Part shown: one piece after another, positions 15,147-21,369 of the stretch
Position numbering within the stretch: the stretch's first letter is position 1
Layout of the letters: every line of letters starts with the position of its first letter
Assembly: GCA_002067325.1 (NCBI GenBank)
Contig: MVQY01000119.1
Span: 1 to 23,523 of the forward strand
Source: Methanobacterium sp. PtaU1.Bin097
GTDB taxonomy: Archaea; Methanobacteriota; Methanobacteria; Methanobacteriales; Methanobacteriaceae
Direction: 5' to 3'
Length of the DNA stretch: 23,523 nucleotides
Notes under the pieces: model-generated
The model's database searches: none
Seen by the model: only the letters and a program-made list of their open reading frames with translations
Told to the model about the DNA's origin: nothing
Position numbers and translations under genes: made by a program

Positions 15147-15566
15147 CTAGATGAAGAGGTTTATTTCTGATTCCCGGGCTTCATGGATGTAGGTGCCCAC
15201 TGCTCCGTATTCATCTATGAGTTCCTCTTGGAGCTCCTCTTTTTTGACGCCCATTATTTCCATGGTCATTTCGCAGGCTATGATCTTACCACCCAATTCT
15301 TTATAATCCCGCATGAGTCTTTCCAGTGATGCTACGTTGGCCTGTTTCATCCGGCTCTTAATCATCGACTTGCCCAGTCCACCCATGTTCATCTTGGAGA
15401 GGGAACCCTTCTCTAACCCGTCCTTTTTAAGACGTTCTAGACCCCAGAAGGTGAAGTATAACGATGCTTCCATTCCCATGGATAGTGCCCCGTTTCCTAT
15501 TATGAGGGCACTGTATATTTTGTCCATATCTCCGCTGTGGACTATTATGGTGGTTTTTTCTGTCAT
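15147..15566 (-). CDS. DsrE/DsrE2 family sulfur-transfer protein
   Basis: The start at 15566 is chosen because AGGAGG lies 7 bases upstream. The in-frame ATG at 15587 overlaps the tusA stop. The 139-residue protein has the DsrE-like fold pattern: TIIVHSGDMDKIYSALIIGN for the first strand and helix, MEASLYFTFWGL for the second strand, and ACEMTMEIMG with the conserved cysteine at residue 98. That CxMTxxxMG motif is typical of DsrE2-type proteins, which carry persulfide and interact with TusA. The stop codon is followed at once by the NifS-like gene, and tusA lies 17 bases upstream, so the three form a tight operon. The protein is presumed cytoplasmic. The internal Gly/Met-rich stretch (about residues 53-66) is a usual feature of this subgroup. 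Confidence 0.85.
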   Translation of the reverse strand: MTEKTTIIVHSGDMDKIYSALIIGNGALSMGMEASLYFTFWGLERLKKDGLEKGSLSKMNMGGLGKSMIKSRMKQANVASLERLMRDYKELGGKIIACEMTMEIMGVKKEELQEELIDEYGAVGTYIHEARESEINLFI

Positions 15567-15583
15567 ATCATATCCTCCTATCA

Positions 15584-15808
15584 TCATCTGCGGATTTTAA
15601 TCTTCCAAACTCCATCCTTTTCTTCGGTATCTATTATTTCCAGGCCAAAGGCTTCGGCAACCATGGGTATCTCTTTTTTGGAAGCCGGATGAGTGCCGGT
15701 TACTTCCACGATATCCCCTGGAGATGCTTTTCTAAGTGCTTTTCGCACTTCCACTAAGGGTACTGGGCATGTTTCTCCTGTCACGTCTATTTTTATTTCT
15801 TCAGCCAT
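15584..15808 (-). CDS. tusA: TusA/SirA family sulfur carrier
   Basis: The 74-residue protein has the TusA signature GETCPVPL, with the persulfide-bearing cysteine at residue 14 followed by Pro-x-Pro. It then shows VRKALRKASPGDIVEVTGTHPAS and a final strand WKIKIRR. TusA-like proteins accept persulfide sulfur from desulfurases or other thiol enzymes and pass it on for tRNA thiolation, molybdenum cofactor or dissimilatory sulfur pathways. GGGGTGAT precedes the ATG at 15808. It is the first gene of a tusA - dsrE - nifS-like operon. A TATA-like TTTATATC (minus strand, about 15835-15842) lies upstream. No regulon palindrome was seen here. Confidence 0.92.
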   Translation of the reverse strand: MAEEIKIDVTGETCPVPLVEVRKALRKASPGDIVEVTGTHPASKKEIPMVAEAFGLEIIDTEEKDGVWKIKIRR

Positions 15809-16348
15809 TTTCTATCACCCCTCTAGATTAATATGAGATATAAATTGAATTTTTGATGATTCAAGTTAAACTGAAAAATTAATATTAATTATGTCCCTGA
15901 AGAGGCATAAAATTTTATATTGGAATCATTTTTATTGATTTTAACGAAATTCAGCCGTGTAATCTTGGAAACAAACGGTAAGTAGAACTTAAAGTCATGG
16001 CCGTTGTTGCTATAAGTGGGTTTAAAAAGCCAATGGCCGACATGTTCTGTATTTTATATTTTCAGCGGCCAGAGGAATTTTTAGGATAAAAAAAAAATAA
16101 TTTTTTAAATTAGCACTAAACTTTATCATGGATTAATAATAGCATCTAACTTTATCATGGATTAATAATAGCATCTAACTTTATCATGGATTAATAATAG
16201 CATCTAACTTTATCATGGATAACTAATATATTTTATCAGGTACAGGCAGAAGGTTATATGCCCAGGGTACTGCCCAGTCTAAATATTTGAATGTTACATT
16301 AAATGTTTGAATGAGTTACGTTAAGATTTAATCACGGAATGATTTATC
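15809..16348. other. Intergenic region with 29-bp tandem repeats
   Basis: This 540-base divergent region contains the tusA promoter at its left end, a tandem repeat array at 16111-16230, and otherwise AT-rich DNA. A 30-codon ORF at 15998-16090 has no ribosome binding site and no recognisable motif. I see no regulon palindrome and no RNA gene in it. Confidence 0.4.
16111..16230. repeat. Tandem 29-bp direct repeats, about 3.7 copies
   Basis: Three identical 29-base units start at 16119, 16148 and 16177 (each begins AACTTTATCATGGATT and ends AGCATCT). A partial fourth unit starts at 16206 and diverges after about 15 bases. A degraded half unit precedes the first. There is no spacer between units, so this is not a CRISPR array. 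Perfect identity suggests recent expansion by slippage or unequal exchange. The array lies upstream of the methyltransferase gene at 16349. Confidence 0.85.
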
Positions 16349-16876
16349 ATGATTGTAATAAGAAGTGATAAAGAGGATAAGGGAGAGGATAAACCAGGGG
16401 GCTCAGTTTTATCCATCTTCCCCATAATAGGGATCTTCATACTGTTATTTCTTGTAATACCCATAGGAATTGTTTATCTGGCCCAGTTACCATGGAGTCT
16501 GTCACCTATATTTCCTTATGGAATTTTACCTGGAGTTATTCTGATAATTACGGGTGTATGGATTATATTTCGGGGGATTAAGGGTTTAAGGTTAAGTCAT
16601 GGTGTTGCAGGATACGACCAGGGAGATGCCCTGGTAAACACGGGAATTTTTGCCTACACCCGGAACCCCATGTACTTTGGGGCAATCCTGTTGATATTGG
16701 GATGGTTCCTGGTTTCTGCATTCACATTCATATTAATCAGCACCATACTATTTTTTATAGTATTCTTTATCGTTGCCAAATCCGAAGAAAAACAGTTAGA
16801 ACAGAAGTATGGTAAGAAATACAGGGCATACAAACGTAAAGTACCCCTATTTTTTCCATATAAGGGTAAAAAATAA
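16349..16876 (+). CDS. Isoprenylcysteine carboxyl methyltransferase/PEMT-like integral membrane methyltransferase
   Basis: The 175-residue protein has about four membrane segments (roughly residues 20-45, 56-78, 108-130, 125-145). It carries the signature of the ICMT/phospholipid methyltransferase family: Y-T-R-N-P-M-Y-F (residues 103-110) followed by G, and after the last helix an EEKQLEQKYGKKYRAYKRKVP stretch that contributes to SAM binding. Prokaryotic members methylate lipids, isoprenoids or small molecules, and substrates are mostly unknown. The gene stands alone between two non-coding regions. No clear ribosome binding site precedes the ATG. A tandem repeat array ends about 120 bases upstream. 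The N-terminus is charged (KEDKGEDKPGG) and probably cytoplasmic. Confidence 0.85.
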   Translation: MIVIRSDKEDKGEDKPGGSVLSIFPIIGIFILLFLVIPIGIVYLAQLPWSLSPIFPYGILPGVILIITGVWIIFRGIKGLRLSHGVAGYDQGDALVNTGIFAYTRNPMYFGAILLILGWFLVSAFTFILISTILFFIVFFIVAKSEEKQLEQKYGKKYRAYKRKVPLFFPYKGKK

Positions 16877-17073
16877 ATTTAAATGTGGAAAAGTTGGATT
16901 TATGCCTAAATGATTCTCCCTTTTAACATAGCTATTTGTAAAAAAAAATTAGTGGGTAATAAAATGTTAACTGGCCATATTACACGCCACCTTCATCGTT
17001 TTGTATCCCTTCAGCTGTAATTCTTTGCTCTTCAAGTATATGATTTATCTAAGTTGAACCCCAACTCATCAAT

Positions 17074-17199
17074 TCATCTAGCATCAAAGGGTTCAGGCAC
17101 ATTTTTCTCCTTATTTTCAATGGCTTTTCTGGTAAGGTCCCGGTAAATATCACTTGTTTGGAAATGTTTTTTATTCATTTTGGAGCTTGGATAACCCAT
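17074..17199 (-). pseudogene. 41-codon ORF, small gene or relic of a larger gene
   Basis: The minus-strand ORF begins MGYPSSKMNKKHF and ends EPFDAR, with a charged and plausible composition. After its stop the same frame continues as IDELGFNLDKSYT, and a different frame continues as ILEEQRITAEGIQ to a stop at 16980. Upstream, a third frame reads AGGVLALDTVGFKSI. This pattern fits a decayed gene with a stop and frameshifts, but could be chance. No ribosome binding site is visible. An operator palindrome lies 29 bases upstream of the ATG, so a small expressed protein is also possible. I recognise no family. Confidence 0.3.
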
Positions 17200-17227
17200 T
17201 GATCTTGTCCAATAATCATTAAGAGTT

Positions 17228-17243
17228 TATAACGATAGTTATA
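17228..17243. promoter_or_regulatory. Operator palindrome TATAACGATAGTTATA
   Basis: The site matches the shared palindrome with one asymmetric position (GATAG instead of GATCG). It lies 29 bases upstream of the minus-strand 41-codon ORF and about 208 bases upstream of the plus-strand gene at 17452. It may control the former or be left over from a lost gene. Confidence 0.45.
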
Positions 17244-17451
17244 TGATGGATTGATTTAAATCCTACAGTGTCCAGTGCAAGTACTCCTCCTGCTTAAAAG
17301 ATGATTGGTGTTTGAAGCTCGAAATATGGATAAAATAAGTATAACAATAACCACAAATTTGCAGTATAAAAAAATAAATGCAATGAAATAATATAACATT
17401 CAAACAGATATTTATGTGTAAACCCTACATCAAACCGGGAGTGAAGTGGGT

Positions 17452-18219
17452 ATGAAATGGAAATGGCCAGTAATCGCTATTTTTCTGGCTTTGATAATCG
17501 TATCATCCTATATATATGTAAGCAGCGCCGCTTCTGATGATGAATATGAATTTTTAGGCAGGCTCAGCTTCGTTAAAATATCAAATCCAGATATATACGA
17601 GGGAAGCCCTCATTCGAGACTCGCTGCAGAGTATGCAAAGGAAAGAGGCTCAAACACAGTTTTACTTCTCCATTTTGCCGGTCACACCGGTGGGCAGAGC
17701 TATCCCAACTACCTGGAGGGTGATGTCCTGGTGCTGGAACTGGGATTTCAGGATGGTGCCACAGACTACAAGTTAAATAATTCCATGGACTGGCTCGTGA
17801 ACAGTGCGTTTACCATGGTTCTTTTTGGAGTCCCTGATGACAGATTCAGGTACGTGTCCAATGGACATGTCTTCTACAATTTGACTGATGCATTAGACTA
17901 CCTGGATAAGGTAGCTGCCCAGCACGGACAGGAAGGTAAGATAGTGGTGGTTTACCATGGAACTGCCAGGGGAGGAAACCCGAATATAATGTTGGGGGAC
18001 GGAGTTCCCCTGTACTATCAGATGGCCTGGCTTAAGCACGGAAGACTGGCTGCTTACTATTATCTACTTTTTGGAATGCTTTTCCCTTACTATAACAGTC
18101 CCTATGCATCCTACGAACTTTTCAATGCAGAACAGCTTCAGGAACTCTATAACGATAATGGTTTAAATCTGAAAACCGCACCTTACAGCTATTATGAGCT
18201 TAGAAATTATAATGGATAG
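17452..18219 (+). CDS. Membrane-anchored or secreted protein of unknown function upstream of cysK
   Basis: The ATG at 17452 is preferred over the GTG at 17446 because GGGAGTGA then sits 7 bases upstream. The 255-residue product starts with a short basic segment and a hydrophobic helix (about residues 6-26, ending SSA), so it is exported or anchored. The rest is a globular domain with LLLHFAGHTGGQSYPNYLEG (about residues 71-90), VVYHGTARGGNP (about 167-178) and a Tyr-rich C-terminal third. The two HxG-type segments follow hydrophobic strands and could be catalytic or ligand-binding, but I recognise no family. It is co-oriented with cysK 161 bases downstream, which has its own promoter. Function is unassigned. 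Confidence 0.72.
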   Translation: MKWKWPVIAIFLALIIVSSYIYVSSAASDDEYEFLGRLSFVKISNPDIYEGSPHSRLAAEYAKERGSNTVLLLHFAGHTGGQSYPNYLEGDVLVLELGFQDGATDYKLNNSMDWLVNSAFTMVLFGVPDDRFRYVSNGHVFYNLTDALDYLDKVAAQHGQEGKIVVVYHGTARGGNPNIMLGDGVPLYYQMAWLKHGRLAAYYYLLFGMLFPYYNSPYASYELFNAEQLQELYNDNGLNLKTAPYSYYELRNYNG

Positions 18220-18312
18220 GATATTCTTATAATTGAAGTTATTTTGGTTTAAAATATGTTTTCAGGGAGTAGTAATCCACTTTTTTGATCGAACTTTTAT
18301 AAAAAGAAAAGA

Positions 18313-18343
18313 ATATAACAATCGTTATATAACTATAGTTATA
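18313..18343 (+). promoter_or_regulatory. cysK promoter with two overlapping operator palindromes
   Basis: ATATAACAATCGTTATAT (18313-18330) and the perfect TATAACTATAGTTATA (18328-18343) share three bases. TATA-like sequence (TTATATAAC) lies inside them, so binding would occlude TBP. The cysK ATG is at 18381, with AAGGTGAG just upstream of it. Confidence 0.6.
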
Positions 18344-18380
18344 AATATTAGTTAATAAATAGAATATAAGGTGAGAAAAT

Positions 18381-19367
18381 ATGGTGAAAATACCAGAATT
18401 GAAAAGGGGAATCGCCAATGATTCCACAGAACTGATAGGAAACACTCCTCTGGTAAGACTTAACAAAATAACAGAAGGAGTAAACGCAGATATTGTGGCA
18501 AAGTTAGAATCTTTCAATCCATTAGGAAGCGTAAAGGACAGGATTGGAGTATCCATGGTAGAAGCTGCAGAAGAAGCCGGAGCTTTAAAGGAAGGCTCCA
18601 TTATAATCGAACCAACCAGCGGAAACACTGGAATTGCCCTGGCATTCGTCGCCGCAGCCAAAGGATACCGGTTAATACTAACCATGCCAGACACCATGTC
18701 CCTAGAAAGGAGAAAGTTACTGGCGACCTTAGGGGCTGAGATAGTTCTTACACCTGGTGCAAACGGTATGCCTGGTGCGATAGCAAAGGCACAGGAGCTT
18801 TTAGAATCAACACCAAACGCTGTACAACCACAGCAGTTCCAGAACCCGGCAAACCCCAAGATACACAGGGAGACCACTGCAGAAGAGCTCTGGAGAGACA
18901 CTGATGGGGAGATTGATATCTTCGTATCTGGTGTGGGTACCGGTGGAACAGTTACCGGTGTTGCCGAAGCAATAAAAGCAAAAAAACCAGAGTTTAAGGC
19001 AGTTGCCGTAGAACCTAAAACCTCCCAGGTACTGGCTGGAAAAGAAAAAGGACCCCACAAAATACAGGGTATCGGTGCCGGATTTGTCCCAGACGTTTTC
19101 AAACCAGACTTAATCGATGAAATATTCCCAGTAGCGGATGAAGACGCAGGTGCAACCTTACTGAGACTCGCTAGAGAAGAAGGAATACTCGCAGGCATAT
19201 CCTCAGGAGCAGCAACCTACGCCGCGCTTCAACTGGGTAAAAGACCAGAAAACGAGGGTAAACTCATAGTGGCCATACTCCCGGATACCGGAGAAAGATA
19301 CTTAAGTGTGGACTGGGTGTTTGAAGAGATCTACAAGGCCTATCCCGATACCATACCACAGATATAA
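18381..19367 (+). CDS. cysK: Cysteine synthase (O-acetylserine sulfhydrylase)
   Basis: The 328-residue PLP enzyme of the beta-family begins with LIGNTPLVRL (about residues 18-27). It has the PLP lysine in SVKDR (Lys52), the substrate loop PTSGNTGIA (about 78-86), a GTGGTVTG phosphate-binding loop and a late SSGAA motif. It makes cysteine from O-acetylserine and sulfide. The next gene but for an intergenic gap is cysE, which supplies O-acetylserine. Many methanogens make cysteine only on tRNA (SepRS/SepCysS). A CysE-CysK pair was probably acquired from bacteria, as is established for Methanosarcina. Two overlapping operators in the promoter imply tight control, and a hairpin terminator follows. 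Confidence 0.96.
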   Translation: MVKIPELKRGIANDSTELIGNTPLVRLNKITEGVNADIVAKLESFNPLGSVKDRIGVSMVEAAEEAGALKEGSIIIEPTSGNTGIALAFVAAAKGYRLILTMPDTMSLERRKLLATLGAEIVLTPGANGMPGAIAKAQELLESTPNAVQPQQFQNPANPKIHRETTAEELWRDTDGEIDIFVSGVGTGGTVTGVAEAIKAKKPEFKAVAVEPKTSQVLAGKEKGPHKIQGIGAGFVPDVFKPDLIDEIFPVADEDAGATLLRLAREEGILAGISSGAATYAALQLGKRPENEGKLIVAILPDTGERYLSVDWVFEEIYKAYPDTIPQI

Positions 19368-19382
19368 ATCAAATGGAATGGA

Positions 19383-19425
19383 TTTAATGCATAACAAGAG
19401 GCATTAAATTTTATTTTATTTTTAA
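19383..19425 (+). terminator. Hairpin plus T-rich terminator after cysK
   Basis: TTTAATGC (19383-19390) and GCATTAAA (19401-19408) form a perfect 8-bp stem around a 10-base loop. TTTTATTTTATTTTT follows at once. The structure begins 16 bases after the cysK stop. Confidence 0.6.
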
Positions 19426-19501
19426 CCGAAAGAGAAAACAAAACATCTCAGAAACAGGCTATCCATCTAAAAGCAGATATTCTAACACAGGATGACCGAT
19501 A

Positions 19502-19521
19502 AAACAATTGTTATATATATC
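19502..19521 (+). promoter_or_regulatory. cysE promoter with operator palindrome
   Basis: AAACAATTGTTA (19502-19513) matches the shared palindrome with one mismatch. It overlaps the TATA-like TTATATATATC (19511-19521). The start codon at 19586 is about 65 bases further on, so a leader of roughly 45 bases is likely. Confidence 0.5.
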
Positions 19522-19585
19522 AAAATTTACATATCATATTTTTACAAAAAATGAAATAAATTTAAATTCAAAGGAGAATTTAAAC

Positions 19586-20299
19586 ATGTTTGAAAGGATA
19601 AAAGAGGATATGCAGACTGTTCATGCCAGAGACCCTGCAGCGAGAAGTTCCTTAGAGGTATTCTTCCTTTACCCTGGATTACATGCCATCTGGTATCATA
19701 GACTGGCCCACTGGTTCTGGGCCCGCAACCACCAGTTTACAGGCCGATTCTTTTCAGCCTTGGGGAGATTGTTTACCGGAATTGAAATCCACCCCGGTGC
19801 AATCATCGGTAGAAGAGTGTTCATCGACCATGGAATGGGAGTGGTAGTCGGTGAAACCGCAGAAATAGGAGACGACGTGCTGATCTATCAGGGTGTGGTT
19901 CTGGGCGGTACCAGTCTGGAGAAAGTAAAAAGACACCCCACCATAGGAAGTGGTGTGGTAATAGGCTCCGGAGCAAAAATAATAGGTAACATCAAAATAG
20001 GTAACTGCTCCAAGGTAGGAGCCGGCTCAGTGGTATTAAAATCCGTCCCCGATGGATCTACCGTGGTAGGAATACCCGGAAGAGTGGTGCAGGAGCAGCG
20101 TAAATGCGCCATTGATTTAGACCATGGCAAACTTCCAGACCCCGTGGCAGAAGCCATAAGGTTGATACTGGAGCGACAGGATGAAATGGAAAAACAGATA
20201 AGAGAACTGGGCATATCCGCGGATATACTCAAGATGAATGGTATTAAGACCAGGAAGACTGAAATGGAAGAGATATTCGCTGAAGGGGCAGGGATATAA
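19586..20299 (+). CDS. cysE: Serine O-acetyltransferase
   Basis: The ATG at 19586 is chosen because AAGGAGA precedes it and MFERIKEDMQ is the usual beginning. The open frame back to 19508 reads through promoter sequence. The 237-residue protein has the helical N-terminal domain (DPAARSSLEVFFLYPGLHAI) and the left-handed beta-helix with hexapeptide repeats. The catalytic DHGMG is at residues 81-85 and the family's GETAEIGDDV segment follows. It acetylates serine with acetyl-CoA to give O-acetylserine for CysK. The C-terminal tail extends about 35 residues past the beta-helix and may bind CysK or mediate cysteine feedback. An operator overlaps its TATA box. Confidence 0.95.
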   Translation: MFERIKEDMQTVHARDPAARSSLEVFFLYPGLHAIWYHRLAHWFWARNHQFTGRFFSALGRLFTGIEIHPGAIIGRRVFIDHGMGVVVGETAEIGDDVLIYQGVVLGGTSLEKVKRHPTIGSGVVIGSGAKIIGNIKIGNCSKVGAGSVVLKSVPDGSTVVGIPGRVVQEQRKCAIDLDHGKLPDPVAEAIRLILERQDEMEKQIRELGISADILKMNGIKTRKTEMEEIFAEGAGI

Positions 20300-20408
20300 A
20301 CTTAATTAAATCTTATATATATTTAATAGTTCAAATAAAGCTTATACATATATAATAAATTCAAATAATAAAAAATGGGATTAAAAATAAAGATGAGAGT
20401 GATATAAA

Positions 20409-20789
20409 GTGCGACCACCATGTGAAATAATTGTATGGTATGTGATTCCCAGTATCAGATCAGAACTGGCCAAAGAACTCTTAAACCTGGGCATGAAACA
20501 GAAGGAAATATCAGAAGTACTGGACATAACCCAGCCAGCCGTCTCTCAATATATCAGTGATAAGAGAGGACACGGTATTAAATTCGAACCCGAAATTCAG
20601 GCCATGATCAGGGAATTTGCAATGGATCTGGTGCAGGGAAAGGCCAGCCAGATGGATATCATACCTAAGATGTGTGAGGTATGTAAGAAAATCAAGGCAG
20701 AAGAGGTAGTCTGTCAGTTACATAAAGATAAAGATAATATACCAATTAACTGTAACGCCTGCATGGGATCACATGTAAATACAGTATAA
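20409..20789 (+). CDS. Helix-turn-helix regulator with C-terminal cysteine cluster
   Basis: The GTG at 20409 has GAGAGTGAT upstream. The 126-residue protein has a helix-turn-helix of the XRE/Fis type at about residues 19-52 (MKQKEISEVLDITQPAVSQY is the core). It ends in a cluster of cysteines at 89, 92, 102, 115 and 118, arranged CxxC-x9-C-x12-CxxC, with a sixth cysteine at residue 5. The cluster could hold an Fe-S cluster or zinc, so sensing of sulfide, Fe-S status or redox is plausible. I recognise it as an archaeal predicted regulator group but not by a studied name. It lies 109 bases after cysE, co-oriented. It is the best candidate to bind the palindromes found at cysK, cysE, serA and others. 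No palindrome precedes its own start. Confidence 0.8.
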   Translation: MRPPCEIIVWYVIPSIRSELAKELLNLGMKQKEISEVLDITQPAVSQYISDKRGHGIKFEPEIQAMIREFAMDLVQGKASQMDIIPKMCEVCKKIKAEEVVCQLHKDKDNIPINCNACMGSHVNTV

Positions 20790-20988
20790 TTGGCTTTTAT
20801 TTTTAATTAGACTCTAAAATTTACCTTTATCTTAAATGGTATTTTCATCCAGTTATGATAGATAATCTAATTTTAAAATTACAAGTTAAATTAAATGTAA
20901 ATCTGGATATCATAAATATTTCATTATGAACCATGAAATTTACATACAACTGCTGGTTAATTTTATAAATAACCTGATAAAAATCAGC

Positions 20989-21000
20989 ATATTTAAATAA
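20989..21000 (+). promoter_or_regulatory. Likely TATA box of the histone gene
   Basis: ATATTTAAATAA lies about 40 bases before the histone ATG in an AT-rich gap with no other gene. Spacing would give a transcription start around 21020, just before the GGTGAT ribosome binding site. Confidence 0.4.
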
Positions 21001-21033
21001 GATATAGTATTAATATTATACTAGGTGATTAGT

Positions 21034-21243
21034 ATGGGTGAATTACCAAAAGCTCCAGTTGGGAGACTAATAAAAAATGCAGGTGCACAGAGAGTCAGTA
21101 TGGATGCTGAAGAAGCATTAGACAAAGCATTGGAAGCATGGGCGGAAGATGTGTCCATACAAGCAGTTAAATTTGCAAAACACGCTGGCAGAAAAACAGT
21201 TAAAGCATCGGACATCGAAATGGCTGTAAAAAATCTGGGATGA
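21034..21243 (+). CDS. Archaeal histone (HMfA/HMfB family)
   Basis: The ATG at 21034 follows GGTGAT at 21024-21029 and gives the standard N-terminus MGELPKAPVGRLIKNAG. An upstream in-frame GTG at 21025 lies inside the ribosome binding site. The 69-residue protein shows the single histone fold. Helix 1 is RLIKNAG, then RVSMDAEEALDKALEAWAED leads through the long helix 2, and HAGRKTVKASDIEMAVKNLG is loop 2 plus helix 3. The RKTVKASDI segment carries the DNA-contact and dimer-stabilising residues. It wraps DNA in tetramers or longer multimers. It is monocistronic, with a T-rich terminator right after the stop. Confidence 0.97.
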   Translation: MGELPKAPVGRLIKNAGAQRVSMDAEEALDKALEAWAEDVSIQAVKFAKHAGRKTVKASDIEMAVKNLG

Positions 21244-21254
21244 AATTTCCCACA

Positions 21255-21269
21255 TTTTTTTATTTTTTT
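21255..21269 (+). terminator. Oligo-T terminator of the histone gene
   Basis: Two T runs (21255-21260 and 21263-21269) begin 11 bases after the stop codon. This is typical for a highly expressed single archaeal gene. Confidence 0.6.
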
Positions 21270-21369
21270 CATCTACTACGAATTTTCAAATCATAGAAGA
21301 ACTTTTAATCCCCACTTTTAATAATATAAATACCAATTCTATTTTTTAAATGGATATAAACTGATTACC

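Larger units (their letters stand above)
16877..17451. other. Intergenic region with possible decayed coding sequence and one operator palindrome
   Basis: This 575-base region contains a 41-codon minus-strand ORF (17074-17199), further protein-like fragments on the same strand in other frames (ending at 16980 and at 17219), and the palindrome TATAACGATAGTTATA (17228-17243). The right end holds the AT-rich promoter of the gene at 17452. No RNA gene was recognised. Confidence 0.35.

Noticed and set aside
15998..16090. Small 30-codon ORF upstream of the tandem repeats
   Set aside because: There is no ribosome binding site and no motif. The length is within chance for this composition.
16111..16230. 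CRISPR array
   Set aside because: The 29-bp units are directly abutting with no spacers, and no cas gene is in the window.
18239..19198. 319-codon minus-strand ORF opposite cysK
   Set aside because: It is the antisense shadow of a clear cysK. Its Ser/Pro/Ala-rich translation reflects reversed codon bias and it runs across the cysK promoter.
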